Below are positions 39,497 to 50,104 of a DNA stretch of 64,000 nucleotides, one piece after another. The notes under the pieces were generated by a model that saw only the letters and a list, made by a program, of their open reading frames with translations, was not told the DNA's origin and searched no databases. The DNA is taken from assembly GCA_016793925.1 (NCBI GenBank), contig JAEULH010000026.1:22501-86500 (forward strand). Direction: 5' to 3'. Origin of the DNA: Rhodospirillales bacterium. Lineage in GTDB: Bacteria; Pseudomonadota; Alphaproteobacteria; Rhodospirillales; Defluviicoccaceae. Made by a program: the position numbers and the translations under genes. Each line of letters opens with the position of its first letter. Within the stretch, counting starts at the first letter, position 1.

Positions 39497-41131
39497 CTAC
39501 CGGCCGAGCCCCGGCTCCGGCATCATCTGGATCGCATGGCACGGACACTGCTCGAAGCAGATCGCGCAGCCCGTGCAGAGATCGTAGTTGTATTCGTAGC
39601 GCTTCCCCGGCCCGAGCTTGATGATCGCATCTTCGGGACAGGCGCCGAAGCAGCCGTCGCATTCGAAGCAATTGCCGCATGACAGGCAGCGCTTGGCTTC
39701 GTAAACGGCGTCCTTCTCCGCCAGGCCCTGGACGACCTCTTCGAACGTCGCCCGCCGCTTGAGCAGGTCGGCGTGGCCCTGCGGCCGCTGCTCGGCGTCG
39801 GTGTAGAACCACAGGTGCAGCTTCTCGAACTCGGCGAGGGCGCCCTTCGGCGGCTTGCTGTAGGTTTCGCCGCGGAGATAGGCGTCGATGTTGCGAGCGG
39901 CTTTTTTGCCGTGGCCGACCCCGATCGTCACCGTCCGGTCCGACGGAACCATGTCACCGCCCGCAAACACGCCCGGTGCGCCGGTCATCATGTTCGGCGC
40001 GACAATCACCGTGCCGTCCTTCTGGAACTCCACGCCCGGGACCTTCTTGAGAAAGCCGGTGTCGGTGTCCTGGCCGAGGGCGAGAATGAGGTCGTCGGCC
40101 TCGATCGTCTCGAACTGTCCGGTTCCGCGCGGCCGCCCGTTCTCGTCGATCTCCATCACCTCGACGGTGAAGCTGGTTGCGTCGCTCGACTTGATCGTCC
40201 GCAGCCAGTGGATCTTGACGCCCTCCTCGATGGCCTCGTCGGCCTCGAACTCGTGGGCCGGCATGTGCGCGCGGTCGCGGCGATAGATGATCATCGGCTC
40301 GACGCCGAGACGCATCGCAACCCGCGCCGCGTCCATCGCGGTGTTGCCGCCGCCGTAGATGGCGACCCTGCGCCCCAGCTTCGGCGTCGCGCCGGCCTCG
40401 ACATCGCGCAGGAAGCTGACCGCGTCGAAAATCTTGGCGGCGTCGCGGCCGGGAATGTCGGTCTTTTTCGAAAGGTGCGCGCCGACGGCGACGAAAGCGG
40501 CGTCGAAGCCCCCCTCCGCCATCTCGACGGCCAGATCCTCGACCTTGTGATTGAGGACGATCGTGACGCCCATCCGCTCGATTCGACGAATCTCGCCATC
40601 GAGCACGTCGCGCGGCAGCCGGTAGGCGGGAATGCCGAAATGCATCATGCCGCCGGCCATGGGGCCGGCCTCGCGGATCTCGACGGTGTGGCCCATCAGC
40701 GTCAGATGATGCGCGGCCGAAAGGCCGCTCGGCCCGGCGCCGACGACCAGCACCCGTTTGCCGGTCGCGGCCGCCGTTATCGTCGGCGTCCAGTCTTCCG
40801 CCAGCGCCATGTCGCCGAGGAAGCGCTCAACGGCGTGAATGGTGACCGCACCATCGAGGTGTTCGCGGTTACAGTTCGTCTCGCACGGGTGATAACAGAC
40901 GCGACCGTGAACGGCCGGCAGCGGGTTGTCTTTGAGGATCGTCTCCCAGGCCTGAAGGAACCGGCCCTCCTGAGCGTGCGCCAACCAGGCCTGGATATCC
41001 TCGCCCGCGGGGCAGGCGTTGTTGCACGGCGGAAGCATGTCGACGTAGATGGGACGCTGGCTCCGGTACGGACCGACGCCGCGCTCGTGGCTCAGGTCAG
41101 GTGGAAGCGTCAGGTCGGTGGGGCGGCTCAT
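39497..41131 (-). CDS. GltD-like FAD-dependent NAD(P)H oxidoreductase with C-terminal ferredoxin domains
   Basis: A 544-residue flavoprotein related to the glutamate synthase small subunit and NfnB-type NADPH:ferredoxin oxidoreductases. An N-terminal cluster-binding helix domain carries Cys36, Cys40, Cys79, Cys83 and Cys87. The FAD motif GAGPSG starts at 131 and a second GGGNTAMD motif marks the NAD(P) site. The C-terminus holds ferredoxin-type motifs CLSCGNCFECDGCFGACP and CTGCAICFEQCPC (two clusters). Placed upstream of nifJ with a 109-base gap, it probably exchanges electrons between ferredoxin reduced by NifJ and NAD(P). The start is ATG 41131 behind AGGAGGAGAG. Confidence 0.92.
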   Translation of the reverse strand: MSRPTDLTLPPDLSHERGVGPYRSQRPIYVDMLPPCNNACPAGEDIQAWLAHAQEGRFLQAWETILKDNPLPAVHGRVCYHPCETNCNREHLDGAVTIHAVERFLGDMALAEDWTPTITAAATGKRVLVVGAGPSGLSAAHHLTLMGHTVEIREAGPMAGGMMHFGIPAYRLPRDVLDGEIRRIERMGVTIVLNHKVEDLAVEMAEGGFDAAFVAVGAHLSKKTDIPGRDAAKIFDAVSFLRDVEAGATPKLGRRVAIYGGGNTAMDAARVAMRLGVEPMIIYRRDRAHMPAHEFEADEAIEEGVKIHWLRTIKSSDATSFTVEVMEIDENGRPRGTGQFETIEADDLILALGQDTDTGFLKKVPGVEFQKDGTVIVAPNMMTGAPGVFAGGDMVPSDRTVTIGVGHGKKAARNIDAYLRGETYSKPPKGALAEFEKLHLWFYTDAEQRPQGHADLLKRRATFEEVVQGLAEKDAVYEAKRCLSCGNCFECDGCFGACPEDAIIKLGPGKRYEYNYDLCTGCAICFEQCPCHAIQMMPEPGLGR

Positions 41132-41543
41132 CGCTTTTCTCTCCTCCTCGCGTCCGGCGTTCTTTGCCGTGTTTCACGCGGCTGTTGGCATATTGCGAGT
41201 AATAATAAAACTATGAGATCAAAGGAAATGGCGGATCGGAATATGCGGACCCGGCACGCACTGGCTTGTCTCTAGACCATGTCAAAAAGCAGCGCCGCAT
41301 TAAGCGTGCGCTGCATTTGCACTGCCGGTCCGATTGCATGATGAAAAGAGACGCCGACTTGCACAAGCCGCTGATTCCTCCCACCTCGTTGTTATTATTT
41401 ATTCGAACACCGGTGCGGTGGCCTTGATTCCGCACCATACAGCCGTTGTGCAGGCAAGACAAGACCATGGTCCGAGACATTGTCGCAGCAATGGCATCCC
41501 CGAAGCGCATGTCGTTCATCCGCTGCGCTCGCTGGACGAGCCG
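41132..41543. other. Divergent intergenic region between the GltD-like gene and nnrU
   Basis: No gene is supported in 412 bases. Two AT-rich segments occur (TAATAATAAAA near 41200 and TTGTTATTATTTATT near 41390), which are likely promoter areas for the two divergent genes. No full FNR dyad (TTGAT-N4-ATCAA) was found although anaerobic control would be expected for the nifJ module. Confidence 0.4.
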
Positions 41544-42245
41544 ATGACGGGCGGCCTCGGCGCCTTGATCCTGGCGACCGCCGTTTTCGTCGGCGCGCAC
41601 CTTGTTCTGTCAAGCCTGCCGGTGCGCGATCGCCTTGTCGCCATCCTGCGGGAGACCGGCTTTCGCGCCGCCTATTCGCTTCAGGCGCTGGCGCTGCTGG
41701 CCTGGGTGATCTTCGCCTTCAACGCCGCGCCGTACGTGGAGGTGTGGGCGCCGGCCGTCGGCCTCCGCCACCTTTCGCTGACCCTCATGCCGATCGCCTG
41801 CGTCTTGGTCGTCGCCGGCCTCGCCAGCCGCAATCCGACGGCCGTCGGCGCCGACACCGCCGCGGTGGCGGCGGCCGGCCCGGTCGGCATCTTCCGCGTT
41901 ACCCGCCACCCGGTGATGTGGGGGGTCGCGTTGTGGGCACTCGCCCATCTGCTCGCCAATGGCGACGCCGCCGGGATGATCCTGTTCGCCGGGATGGGCG
42001 TGCTCGCGCTGGGTGGCGCAGCCCAGAGCGATGCCCGCCGCCGGGCTTCCGTGGGAGAGGCCTGGGCCGCCTACCGGGCACGGAGTTCGTTCGTGCCCTT
42101 CGTCGCCCTCCTGGCCCGACGAACGCCCTGGCGTCCCCGTGAGATCGGCTGGGCTCGCCTCCTCGGCGGGCTTGCTTTGTATGCGCTGCTGCTGCTGGCG
42201 CACCCCTGGCTGTTCGGCGTCTTGCCGCTGCCCGGCCTCGGCTGA
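41544..42245 (+). CDS. NnrU-family membrane protein
   Basis: A 233-residue protein with six hydrophobic helices. NnrU-family proteins are named from a denitrification locus, but most have no proven role in nitrogen oxide metabolism. Recognisable segments are ETGFRAAYSLQALALLAWV, VTRHPVMWGVALWALAHLLANGD and SFVPFVALLARRTPW, interrupted by family-typical small residues. The start at ATG 41544 is preferred over upstream in-frame starts because they would add a non-membrane extension without conservation. It converges with the cyclase gene, seven bases apart. Confidence 0.87.
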   Translation: MTGGLGALILATAVFVGAHLVLSSLPVRDRLVAILRETGFRAAYSLQALALLAWVIFAFNAAPYVEVWAPAVGLRHLSLTLMPIACVLVVAGLASRNPTAVGADTAAVAAAGPVGIFRVTRHPVMWGVALWALAHLLANGDAAGMILFAGMGVLALGGAAQSDARRRASVGEAWAAYRARSSFVPFVALLARRTPWRPREIGWARLLGGLALYALLLLAHPWLFGVLPLPGLG

Positions 42246-42252
42246 CGGCCCG

Positions 42253-43569
42253 TCACAGATCGGCCAAGGTCAACACCTCCTGTGGTTCGCGGACGCCGCG
42301 CAGGGCGTGGAAGCCGAGAGAAATCAAGGGCTCGCGAACCCAGCGGGCGAGTTCGGCGGATATCACCAGCCGCCGGTCCAGCGTCTTGCAGACCCCTTCC
42401 AGCCGCGCCGCCTCGTTGGCAGCCGGGCCGATCACCGTGAACTCGAGCCGCTGTTCGACGCCGATGTTGCCGTAGGTGACGTCGCCGATGTGCAGCCCGA
42501 TCCCGAAGCGAAGCGGCGGTTCGCCGACGGCCTGGCGCTCGGCGTTGTAGGCGTCCATCCGGGCCAGGGCGTCGCGCGCCGCGGCCAGAGCGCGGGCGCA
42601 GGCTCGCACTTCCGCTCCGCCGTCCGCGGCGGAATTCGCGCCTTCGGGATCGAGCGGAAAGATCGCGAGAAAGGCGTCCCCGATGAAGCGCAGGACCTCG
42701 CCGCCGTGGGCGAGCACGGCGCCGGCGGTCGCTTCGAAGAAGCCGTTGAGGAGGCAGAGGAAGGCTTGCCGCGGAAGGATGTCGGCCAGCGCCGTCGAGG
42801 CGCGTAGATCGCAGAACCAGATGACGGCATTGATGTCGTCGCCGTCGCCCCGGCGGATGAGGCCGTCGAGGACGCGCGCACCGCTCGAGCGCCCGAGGTA
42901 GGTTTCGAGAATGGTGCGCGCCGTTCGCCGCAACGCATGCACCTCGACGAGGCGCGCCAGGACCGGCAGCATGCCTTCCACGACCTCCAGCTCCCCGGTC
43001 GCGAATCCGCCGGGCCGGTCGGCCGCGAAGGTGATGGCGCTGCGGCGACCGTTGGCGAAGGCGATCGGCATGGCGACGTAGTCGGTCGCGCCCTCGTCGC
43101 GCAGTTCCTCCAGGACAGGAAAATCGAGGACAAGTTCCGGTACGTCGAGCCGTCGACGAACCCCGCCCACGCCTTCTTCGAAGATCGCCCTGAACGGACT
43201 GTGGAGATATCGCTCCTCGTTGCGGATGGCGTAGGCGGCGTTGAATTCCTCGATCTCGTCGAGGCCGAGCTTCCAGGTGTAGCTGGTGCCCAGAAACTGC
43301 GGGTGCAGCGTGCGAACGTGAAGGCGCAGACGACACAGAGGTATCCCCTCGGCGCGAATCCGCGCACACAAGCCGCGGATCAGATCGGGCAGCGTCGGCA
43401 GGTTCCAGCCGTCCGACAAAAGCCAGTCGCTGAGCGCGTTATGGGCAAGGCCCGCGGCTCGCGTCTCCGCCCCCTCCGCGAAACCCACCGGCGGCGGATG
43501 CGCCGCCGTCGCCGCCGTCGCCGCCGCAATCCGTGCCGACTCGATCACCTGTTCCCGCTCCCGCCCCAT
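42253..43569 (-). CDS. Class III nucleotidyl cyclase with an unknown N-terminal domain
   Basis: A 438-residue protein. The C-terminal part (about 235-438) is a class III adenylate/guanylate cyclase homology domain, with metal Asp254 (WFCDLRAST) and Asp298 (RFIGDAFLA). The Asn/Arg pair for the transition state is in AANEAAR (Asn385, Arg389). The base-selecting Lys of the KxxGD motif is Arg294, and the Asp expected in VIGDxxN is Pro382, so nucleotide specificity is uncertain. The N-terminal 200 residues resemble a GAF-like sensor (strand pattern YLHSPFRAIF, YVAMPIAFANGRRSAITFAAD). No membrane helix. It is divergent from clpS across 280 bases. Confidence 0.88.
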   Translation of the reverse strand: MGREREQVIESARIAAATAATAAHPPPVGFAEGAETRAAGLAHNALSDWLLSDGWNLPTLPDLIRGLCARIRAEGIPLCRLRLHVRTLHPQFLGTSYTWKLGLDEIEEFNAAYAIRNEERYLHSPFRAIFEEGVGGVRRRLDVPELVLDFPVLEELRDEGATDYVAMPIAFANGRRSAITFAADRPGGFATGELEVVEGMLPVLARLVEVHALRRTARTILETYLGRSSGARVLDGLIRRGDGDDINAVIWFCDLRASTALADILPRQAFLCLLNGFFEATAGAVLAHGGEVLRFIGDAFLAIFPLDPEGANSAADGGAEVRACARALAAARDALARMDAYNAERQAVGEPPLRFGIGLHIGDVTYGNIGVEQRLEFTVIGPAANEAARLEGVCKTLDRRLVISAELARWVREPLISLGFHALRGVREPQEVLTLADL

Positions 43570-43849
43570 CCCCGCTCATGGCTCTGGGGGGAGATATGCC
43601 GCTCGAGAGCGTGAGCCAAGCCGGAGCCGCGACATGGGCTTTGAGGTGCACATTCAGCGTGACGGGCGCGCAACGCCCGCGTCCGACAAGGCACCTTTCT
43701 GAGGGGGACGATCGGTACGGCCCTTTCTTCAGGGTCAAAATCGAATATATTCTGCTTTGGGCGGCGCTCGGGAAACGCCCCAAATCATAGCATAACGTAC
43801 GTAGAACCTTGCTTCATCCGGCGCCGCGAGCGAAGGATCCGAGATATCG

Positions 43850-44188
43850 ATGAGTCGCCAGGACAAGAACCCAGCCGATGGCACGCCCAACTCGGGCGTC
43901 GTCACCAAGTCGCGGGCGAAGACCAAGAAGCCGGCGATGTACAAGGTTCTTATGTTGAACGACGACTACACGCCGATGGAGTTCGTCGTCCATGTTCTGG
44001 AGCGCTTTTTCGCCAAGAGCCACGAGGACGCGGTGCGCATTATGCTCCACGTGCACCATCGCGGCGTCGGCGTCTGCGGGGTGTTCACTTACGAAATCGC
44101 CGAGACCAAGGTCAACCAGGTGATGGACCTGGCGCGGCAGCACCAGCATCCCCTGCAGTGCACGATTGAAAAGGACGGAACGGAATAG
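43850..44188 (+). CDS. clpS: ATP-dependent Clp protease adaptor ClpS
   Basis: A 112-residue N-end rule adaptor that delivers substrates to ClpAP. After a flexible N-terminal tail, the core has the ligand-site motif [17 protein letters not shown] (residues 34-50) and the C-terminal CTIEKD. It starts at ATG 43850 and ends eight bases before clpA, so the pair is an operon. A promoter could not be fixed, although TATATT at 43746-43751 is a possible -10 element. Confidence 0.95.
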   Translation: MSRQDKNPADGTPNSGVVTKSRAKTKKPAMYKVLMLNDDYTPMEFVVHVLERFFAKSHEDAVRIMLHVHHRGVGVCGVFTYEIAETKVNQVMDLARQHQHPLQCTIEKDGTE

Positions 44189-44196
44189 GGTCCGCC

Positions 44197-46503
<2,307 letters not shown>

Positions 46504-46530
46504 GCGGCAGGCGCGCGGAGCGTCGCACTG

Positions 46531-46556
46531 CAAACGCCCGGCGCTAGAGGCGTTTG
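46531..46556. terminator. Candidate bidirectional terminator between clpA and the GTPase gene
   Basis: A perfect 8-bp inverted repeat CAAACGCC/GGCGTTTG with a 10-base loop lies in the convergent interval, overlapping the stop codon of the minus-strand GTPase gene. No long T-tract is present on either strand. Confidence 0.5.
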
Positions 46557-47872
46557 AGCAGCGCCGACGACGACGCCTTCGCGCCCAGGCGCCGCAGCAG
46601 TTCGTCCTTGAGCGGTTCGAGCACGCTGTCGCGGTCGACGCCGGAAAGAATGTCGCGCAGGATCGCCTTGGCGCCGCGCCCGCCCCAGCCGCCCTGGCGG
46701 AAGTAGACGCTGGCGGCCTGGCCGACAATATACGTCGTCCACGCCGCGGCCAGTCCCTGCGGAATGGCGACCAGCGCGTGGCCGGCAAGGGGAGCGGTCC
46801 CCTTGATGACGCCGGCCGCCAGATGCGTGACCCATTCCAGCGAGACCATGATGCCCCAGGCGCCGAGGATCTCCGTGATCAGCGCCCGGGCGTTCTCGCG
46901 CGAAAACGGTTGGCCGTAGACCGCGCCGAGTTGCTGGACCATGACCGCGTCGGAGACCATGCCGCCGGCGATGTCGGCCACGGGTACCGGATTGAGCGCG
47001 ACGGCGGAGGCTTTGATCCACATGAAGCGGCGGATGAGCCGGTCTGCCTCTTCGCCGCGCACCATGGCCTTGAGCGCGGCGATTCGTTCGGAGACCTCGG
47101 TGGCGAACAGGTTCGCGTTCAAGGCAACGACAGCCTTGCCTTCGCGATGCAGGATCTCGAGGATGCGCGCCGACAGGTCCTCGATGATCGCCGGCCGCTC
47201 GACCCACTCCTCCCGCTCGCTGCCGTCCAGGTTGTGGTAAACGCGCAGCGCCGGCGAGGGATCGCCGGCGGCGAAGACGATATCGGCCTCGCCGATCATG
47301 CCGCTGACCTTGGCGCGGATGGAGGCGACCGTCTGCTCAAGTTCGCGGCGCTTGAACAGGTCGATCTTGTTGATGACGAGGATGATGGGCTTGTGCAGCG
47401 CGCGCAGCGCCTTGATGGCGCTGAACTCGACGTCGTTGAGATCGCCGTAGGTGACGAACAGGACGATGTCGGCGTAACGGACCGTCGCTTCGGCAATGGC
47501 CGCCCGGTCGTCGCCTTCAACCTCGTTGATCCCGGGCGTATCGACCATGACCAGTCGATTGTCGGCAAAGCCCTTGATCGTTTCGCGACGCGGCGTCCAC
47601 TCCTGACGGCTCAGTTCGCGGGTCTTGCCGGCAATGGCGGCGACGGCGAACGACGGCCGGCCGAGCAGGGCGTTGAGAAGCGAGCTCTTGCCCGAATTGA
47701 CTTCGCCGAAAGCCGCGATCTCGACGACGCCGTGTTCCAGCTTCGTGACCATGGTGTCGATGTCGTCGAGTTCCTGGGCGACCGCCGCGCGTTCGCTGTC
47801 GCGCAGATCCGACCGCGAAAGCCGGCGCAGCGCTGCAAGGATCTCATCGTATTGCTTGTTCTTTCCGGCCAT
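46544..47872 (-). CDS. Era-like GTPase with DUF697-type membrane domain
   Basis: A 442-residue GTP-binding protein. G1 is GEVNSGKS at 56-63, G3 is DTPG at 111-114 and G4 is NKID at 168-171. The segment after residue 270 is a membrane-seeking region with three hydrophobic stretches (around VPVADIAGGMVSDAVMV, EILGAWGIMVSLEWVTHL and ALVAIPQGLAAAWTTYIVGQAA), which matches DUF697-like helices. The start ATG 47872 is close to the neighbouring gene end. It is followed by a second GTPase gene upstream in the same direction, with only 12 bases between, so they form an operon. Function unknown. Confidence 0.85.
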   Translation of the reverse strand: MAGKNKQYDEILAALRRLSRSDLRDSERAAVAQELDDIDTMVTKLEHGVVEIAAFGEVNSGKSSLLNALLGRPSFAVAAIAGKTRELSRQEWTPRRETIKGFADNRLVMVDTPGINEVEGDDRAAIAEATVRYADIVLFVTYGDLNDVEFSAIKALRALHKPIILVINKIDLFKRRELEQTVASIRAKVSGMIGEADIVFAAGDPSPALRVYHNLDGSEREEWVERPAIIEDLSARILEILHREGKAVVALNANLFATEVSERIAALKAMVRGEEADRLIRRFMWIKASAVALNPVPVADIAGGMVSDAVMVQQLGAVYGQPFSRENARALITEILGAWGIMVSLEWVTHLAAGVIKGTAPLAGHALVAIPQGLAAAWTTYIVGQAASVYFRQGGWGGRGAKAILRDILSGVDRDSVLEPLKDELLRRLGAKASSSALLKRL

Positions 47873-47884
47873 GCCTGGAAGCCC

Positions 47885-48790
47885 TCAGCCGGCGTCGGGA
47901 GAGAAACGAACGCCGGAGCAACCGCGGCGCCGGGCGAGGGTCTGAAAATGGCTGATGATGGCGGTAACCTCCGGTGGGCGAGGAATGTCTTCTTCTGCGC
48001 CGTCGTCCTCGCCGCTCAGGCGCACACGAGGCCTCGGCGCAGCGGCCGTGATGACGATGTCGGCGTCGATCTCGCGCTCCGCAAGCTTCGCCGCAATCGC
48101 CGCCTCGGTTTCGGCGAGCGCTTCGGGACGCATGAGGTCGCTTTTGTTGAGGACGATCGTCAGCGCTGCCTGGCGGCCGGCGAGCGCGGTTATGGCGTCT
48201 TGCTCATAATCGCGAAGATCCTGATCGACAACGAACAGGACCGAATCCGCCGACAGCGCCCGGCCCAGGCGCTCGATGTTGCGACCGAAATCGGTGCTCA
48301 GGCCGGGAACCTCGACCAGATCGACCGACAGCGCGTTGCGCCGGCCGGCATCGTCGTCGCGCCCCGATGCTGCGCACATCGCCGCAATGAGCGCGCTCTT
48401 GCCGGAGCCGCGCGTGCCAACGACGGCGGCGCACAAGCGTCCGGAATGCGCCGACCGACGCCGTTGCTCCGCCGGCGCGCCGGCACCGGCTACGCCGCGA
48501 TCGAGATGGTGACGCTCGTAGATCTCGCCGAGCCGCGCCTCCGGCGACAGGCGCCTTTGATGCGCGATCTGCCGCGGCGACGAGGCGTCGCGTCGGGGGC
48601 GCAGCCTGACCCAGGCGAAGACGCCGAGGCCGCCGAGCAGCAGTGCGACGCCGCCGAGGTAGACGTAGCGATACTCCGGCCTGGCGATGGTATCGACGGT
48701 CACCATGACCCGAGACAGCACGACCAGCGCCACCGCAACCGCGACGGCGGCCGCGATCACGGGAATGAACCGGGCGAAGCGCTTCAGCAT
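47885..48790 (-). CDS. Membrane-anchored GTPase
   Basis: A 301-residue protein starting at ATG 48790. Two N-terminal membrane helices (about 8-30 and 42-62) are followed by a linker and a GTPase domain: G1 VVGTRGSGKS at 123-132, a degenerate G3 region (VEVPGLS), and G4 NKSD (LNKSDLM). It lies 12 bases upstream of the DUF697-type GTPase gene on the same strand, so the two probably act together. No family name is certain. It ends 136 bases downstream of the min operon. Confidence 0.78.
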   Translation of the reverse strand: MLKRFARFIPVIAAAVAVAVALVVLSRVMVTVDTIARPEYRYVYLGGVALLLGGLGVFAWVRLRPRRDASSPRQIAHQRRLSPEARLGEIYERHHLDRGVAGAGAPAEQRRRSAHSGRLCAAVVGTRGSGKSALIAAMCAASGRDDDAGRRNALSVDLVEVPGLSTDFGRNIERLGRALSADSVLFVVDQDLRDYEQDAITALAGRQAALTIVLNKSDLMRPEALAETEAAIAAKLAEREIDADIVITAAAPRPRVRLSGEDDGAEEDIPRPPEVTAIISHFQTLARRRGCSGVRFSPDAG

Positions 48791-48919
48791 GGCGATGCGA
48801 CTATACAGCAACGCCTCGCCGCGAAACGCATCAGCGCGCGCAGATGACCTTCATCCGCCTGTTTTCGGTTTCGCCAACCCCACCGGCCGGCCGGCGTCGT
48901 CGTTTCGCGAACGCGCGCC

Positions 48920-48935
48920 GCCTCCCTCAGGAGGC
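48920..48935 (-). other. Small hairpin across the minE stop codon
   Basis: A 6-bp stem GCCTCC/GGAGGC with a CTCA loop overlaps the minE stop. It may stabilise the 3' end of the min transcript, as there is no T-tract. Confidence 0.3.
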
Positions 48936-49217
48936 GACGGCGAGCGCGGACGATCCCTGCATGACCAGCTCGGTCGGCAATTCGATGTTGACCTCGATCG
49001 TCGACACCGTTCCCGAGTTCTCGAATTCGACCGAGATCATGTCCTCGTCGATCTCGATATACCGGGCGATCACCTGCATGAGCTCGGCCTGCATGCGCGG
49101 AAGATAGTCCGGTCTGGTCGAGCCGGCCCGCTCGTGGGCAAGCAGGATCTGCAGCCGCTCCTTGGCCTGGTCGGCCGAGGTTTTCGGCCGGGAGCGGAAA
49201 TAATTCATGATGCTCAT
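48927..49217 (-). CDS. minE: Cell division topological specificity factor MinE
   Basis: A 96-residue protein that stimulates MinD ATPase and causes pole-to-pole oscillation. The N-terminal membrane-targeting and anti-MinCD helix (MSIMNYFRSRPKTSADQAKERLQILLAHER) and the conserved topological domain (YLPRMQAELMQVIARYIEID) are present. Its ATG overlaps the minD stop by four bases (ATGA), showing translational coupling. Confidence 0.96.
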   Translation of the reverse strand: MSIMNYFRSRPKTSADQAKERLQILLAHERAGSTRPDYLPRMQAELMQVIARYIEIDEDMISVEFENSGTVSTIEVNIELPTELVMQGSSALAVAS

Positions 49218-50029
49218 GCGGTCCTCCAGAGCAGACGCTGGAACAGGCCCCGACGCTGCTGTTTGGGAAAGCGCACTTCGATGGTCTCGCCGAGGAAGCG
49301 GCCGACCGCCTCGCTGTAGCCGGCCGCCGCCGGCGATTCTTCGTCGAGGATGACCGGCGTGCCGAGGTTCGAGGCCTTCAGCACGGTCTGGCTCTCGGGG
49401 ATGATCCCGATCAGCGGGATCGCGAGGATCTCGAGCACGTCCTCGACCTTGAGCATTTCGCCGCGGGCGACGCGGGCGGTGTCGTAGCGGGTCAGAAGCA
49501 GGTGCTCCTTCACCGGCTCGTGGCCTTCTTCGGCGCGGCGCGACTTGCTTTGCAGCACGCCGAGGATCCGGTCGCTGTCGCGGACGCTCGAAATTTCCGG
49601 GTTGGTGACGATGACCGCTTCGTCGGCGAAGTAGAGGGCCATCAGCGCGCCGCGCTCGATGCCGGCGGGGCTGTCGCAGATGATGTAGTCGAACGTCTCC
49701 CTCAGCTCTTCGATCACCTTGCCGACGCCTTCGCGGGTCAGCGCCTCCTTGTCCCGGGTCTGGCTCGTCGGCAGGATGGCGAGGTTTTCGACCCGCTTGT
49801 CCTTGATCAGGGCCTGGTTGAGGCGGGCGTCGCCGTTGATGACGTTGATGAAGTCGAAGACAACCCGGCGTTCGCAGCCCATGATCAGATCGAGGTTGCG
49901 CAGGCCGACGTCGAAGTCGATGACGACCGTGCGATAGCCCCTCAGGGCGAGACCCGCGGCAAACGCTGCGCTAGACGTGGTCTTGCCGACCCCGCCCTTG
50001 CCCGATGTCATGACAATGACTTTAGACAA
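49214..50029 (-). CDS. minD: Septum site-determining ATPase MinD
   Basis: A ParA-type ATPase of 271 residues that recruits MinC to the membrane. The start is set at TTG 50029 because GGAGGAA lies six bases upstream and it yields the typical MSKVIVMTSGKGGVGKTT N-terminus; an upstream TTG at 50041 would use part of that site. The deviant Walker A KGGVGKT is at residues 11-17. The C-terminal amphipathic helix (QQRRGLFQRLLWRTA) is the membrane-targeting sequence. It overlaps minE by four bases and follows minC by 75 bases. Confidence 0.96.
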   Translation of the reverse strand: MSKVIVMTSGKGGVGKTTSSAAFAAGLALRGYRTVVIDFDVGLRNLDLIMGCERRVVFDFINVINGDARLNQALIKDKRVENLAILPTSQTRDKEALTREGVGKVIEELRETFDYIICDSPAGIERGALMALYFADEAVIVTNPEISSVRDSDRILGVLQSKSRRAEEGHEPVKEHLLLTRYDTARVARGEMLKVEDVLEILAIPLIGIIPESQTVLKASNLGTPVILDEESPAAAGYSEAVGRFLGETIEVRFPKQQRRGLFQRLLWRTA

Positions 50030-50104
50030 GTGTTCCTCCAACGGTCAGTGGTGGTGAGTGAGTGGGCGATTTGCAGGCCAACTGGGAAACCGGCTGTTCT
50101 CTGT

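Noticed and set aside
41196..41225. FNR-like half-site ATCAA upstream of the nifJ module
   Set aside because: The matching TTGAT half is missing at the required spacing, so no FNR dyad is supported.
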